From Herbidospora galbida (GTDB lineage: Bacteria > Actinomycetota > Actinomycetes > Streptosporangiales > Streptosporangiaceae): a stretch of 64,000 nucleotides of DNA. The stretch lies in contig NZ_SZQA01000002.1 of the NCBI RefSeq assembly GCF_005233835.1, positions 346,974 to 410,973 of the forward strand. Direction: 5' to 3'. A program made the position numbers and the translations under genes. Positions 63,878 to 64,000 of the stretch are shown one piece after another (positions within the stretch are counted from its first letter, which is position 1; the number at the start of each line of letters is the position of its first letter). The notes under the pieces were generated by a model. The model saw only the letters and a program-made list of their open reading frames with translations, did no database searches and was not told the origin of the DNA.

Positions 63878-64000
63878 CCGTGCGGGAGTCGGTGCCCGCG
63901 CAGACGGCCAGCACGGCCGGGTCGCCGACTCCGCCCGCCCAGGCCGCCCGCACGGCCGCGTCGCGGGCGACGGTGGCCAGCGCCTCGGCGTGAGCGGCCT
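63810..64000 (-). CDS. C-terminal part of an unidentified gene (cut by the right edge)
   Basis: An open frame entering from the right edge and ending at TGA (63810-63812). It reads AAHAEALATVARDAAV, then AAWAGGVGDPAVLAVCAG and DSRTVTALVGAA. Third codon positions are G or C in nearly all codons, as expected for real coding here. It is Ala-rich and too short to assign. It overlaps the convergent 83-residue gene by 68 bases, which is more than elsewhere in the window, so one of the two ends may be misread. Confidence 0.5.
   Translation of the reverse strand, partial: AAHAEALATVARDAAVRAAWAGGVGDPAVLAVCAGTDSRTVTALVGAAAAADDPDACARTRT

Noticed and set aside
63874..63990. Short plus-strand frame at the right end starting GTG 63874
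   Set aside because: 38 residues of low-complexity Ala/Thr/Pro, antisense to a better coding frame entering from the right edge.

Overview
This window is a 64-kb piece of a very high-GC actinobacterial chromosome with strongly GC-biased third codon positions. Its gene content (DprE1-type oxidase, PspC/LiaF-like envelope stress genes, PerM-type protein, lipoprotein-rich ABC system) and the order sucC-sucD-perM-purN-purH fit an actinomycete, perhaps of the Streptosporangiales. That taxonomic guess is inference from gene style, not from a marker gene. I saw no rRNA, tRNA, CRISPR array, insertion sequence or prophage. Many neighbouring genes overlap by 4 bases (ATGA or GTGA), so several operons are evident.

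Region 1 (1-15 kb) is a cell-envelope glycopolymer locus. It holds a DprE1-like oxidase (cut by the left edge), a family-2 glycosyltransferase, a polysialyltransferase-family protein, a GT2/TagF-like fusion, a Stealth-family sugar-phosphate transferase, a CDP-alcohol phosphatidyltransferase, two tandem sulfotransferases, a GT4 glycosyltransferase and a second GT2/TagF fusion. Together they suggest a phosphodiester-linked, perhaps sulfated, surface polymer. Region 2 (15-27 kb) has an SRPBCC protein, a LiaF/PspC-like membrane protein divergent from a PspC-histidine kinase/LuxR regulator pair, a GCS2-family ligase, a zinc metallopeptidase lipoprotein, a CPBP protease, a PIG-L deacetylase, the PcrA/UvrD helicase, an amidohydrolase and a secreted protein.

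Region 3 (27-39 kb) is central metabolism: a B12-binding mutase subunit, sucCD, perM, purN, purH, folD, an FHA-HTH regulator, citrate synthase, a DUF3017 protein and NADP isocitrate dehydrogenase. An almost identical 37-bp imperfect hairpin follows both sucD and the citrate synthase gene. Region 4 (39-50 kb) holds a Ser/Thr kinase fused to a solute-binding sensor, small membrane and secreted proteins, galE, a CNNM/CorC transporter-like protein, trpS, a YihY protein, a D-Ala-D-Ala carboxypeptidase, a YbdK-type ligase and an M20 amidohydrolase.

Region 5 (50.6-57.4 kb) is a nucleoside uptake and salvage operon: BMP-family lipoprotein, ABC ATPase, two permeases, cytidine deaminase and thymidine phosphorylase. 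It is closed by an 18-bp-stem terminator. Region 6 (57.4-64 kb) is the least familiar part. A chorismate-lyase-like gene and a DHA2-type MFS exporter run leftwards. A degenerate ATP-grasp protein with a long Pro/Gln-rich tail, a FemAB/GNAT-like protein and an 83-residue protein run rightwards. They diverge from a 368-bp, relatively AT-rich control region. This is the best candidate for an undescribed system. Three genes (purN, the BMP-type ATPase, the DUF3017 gene) appear to use CTG or ATC start codons, which automated callers would miss.
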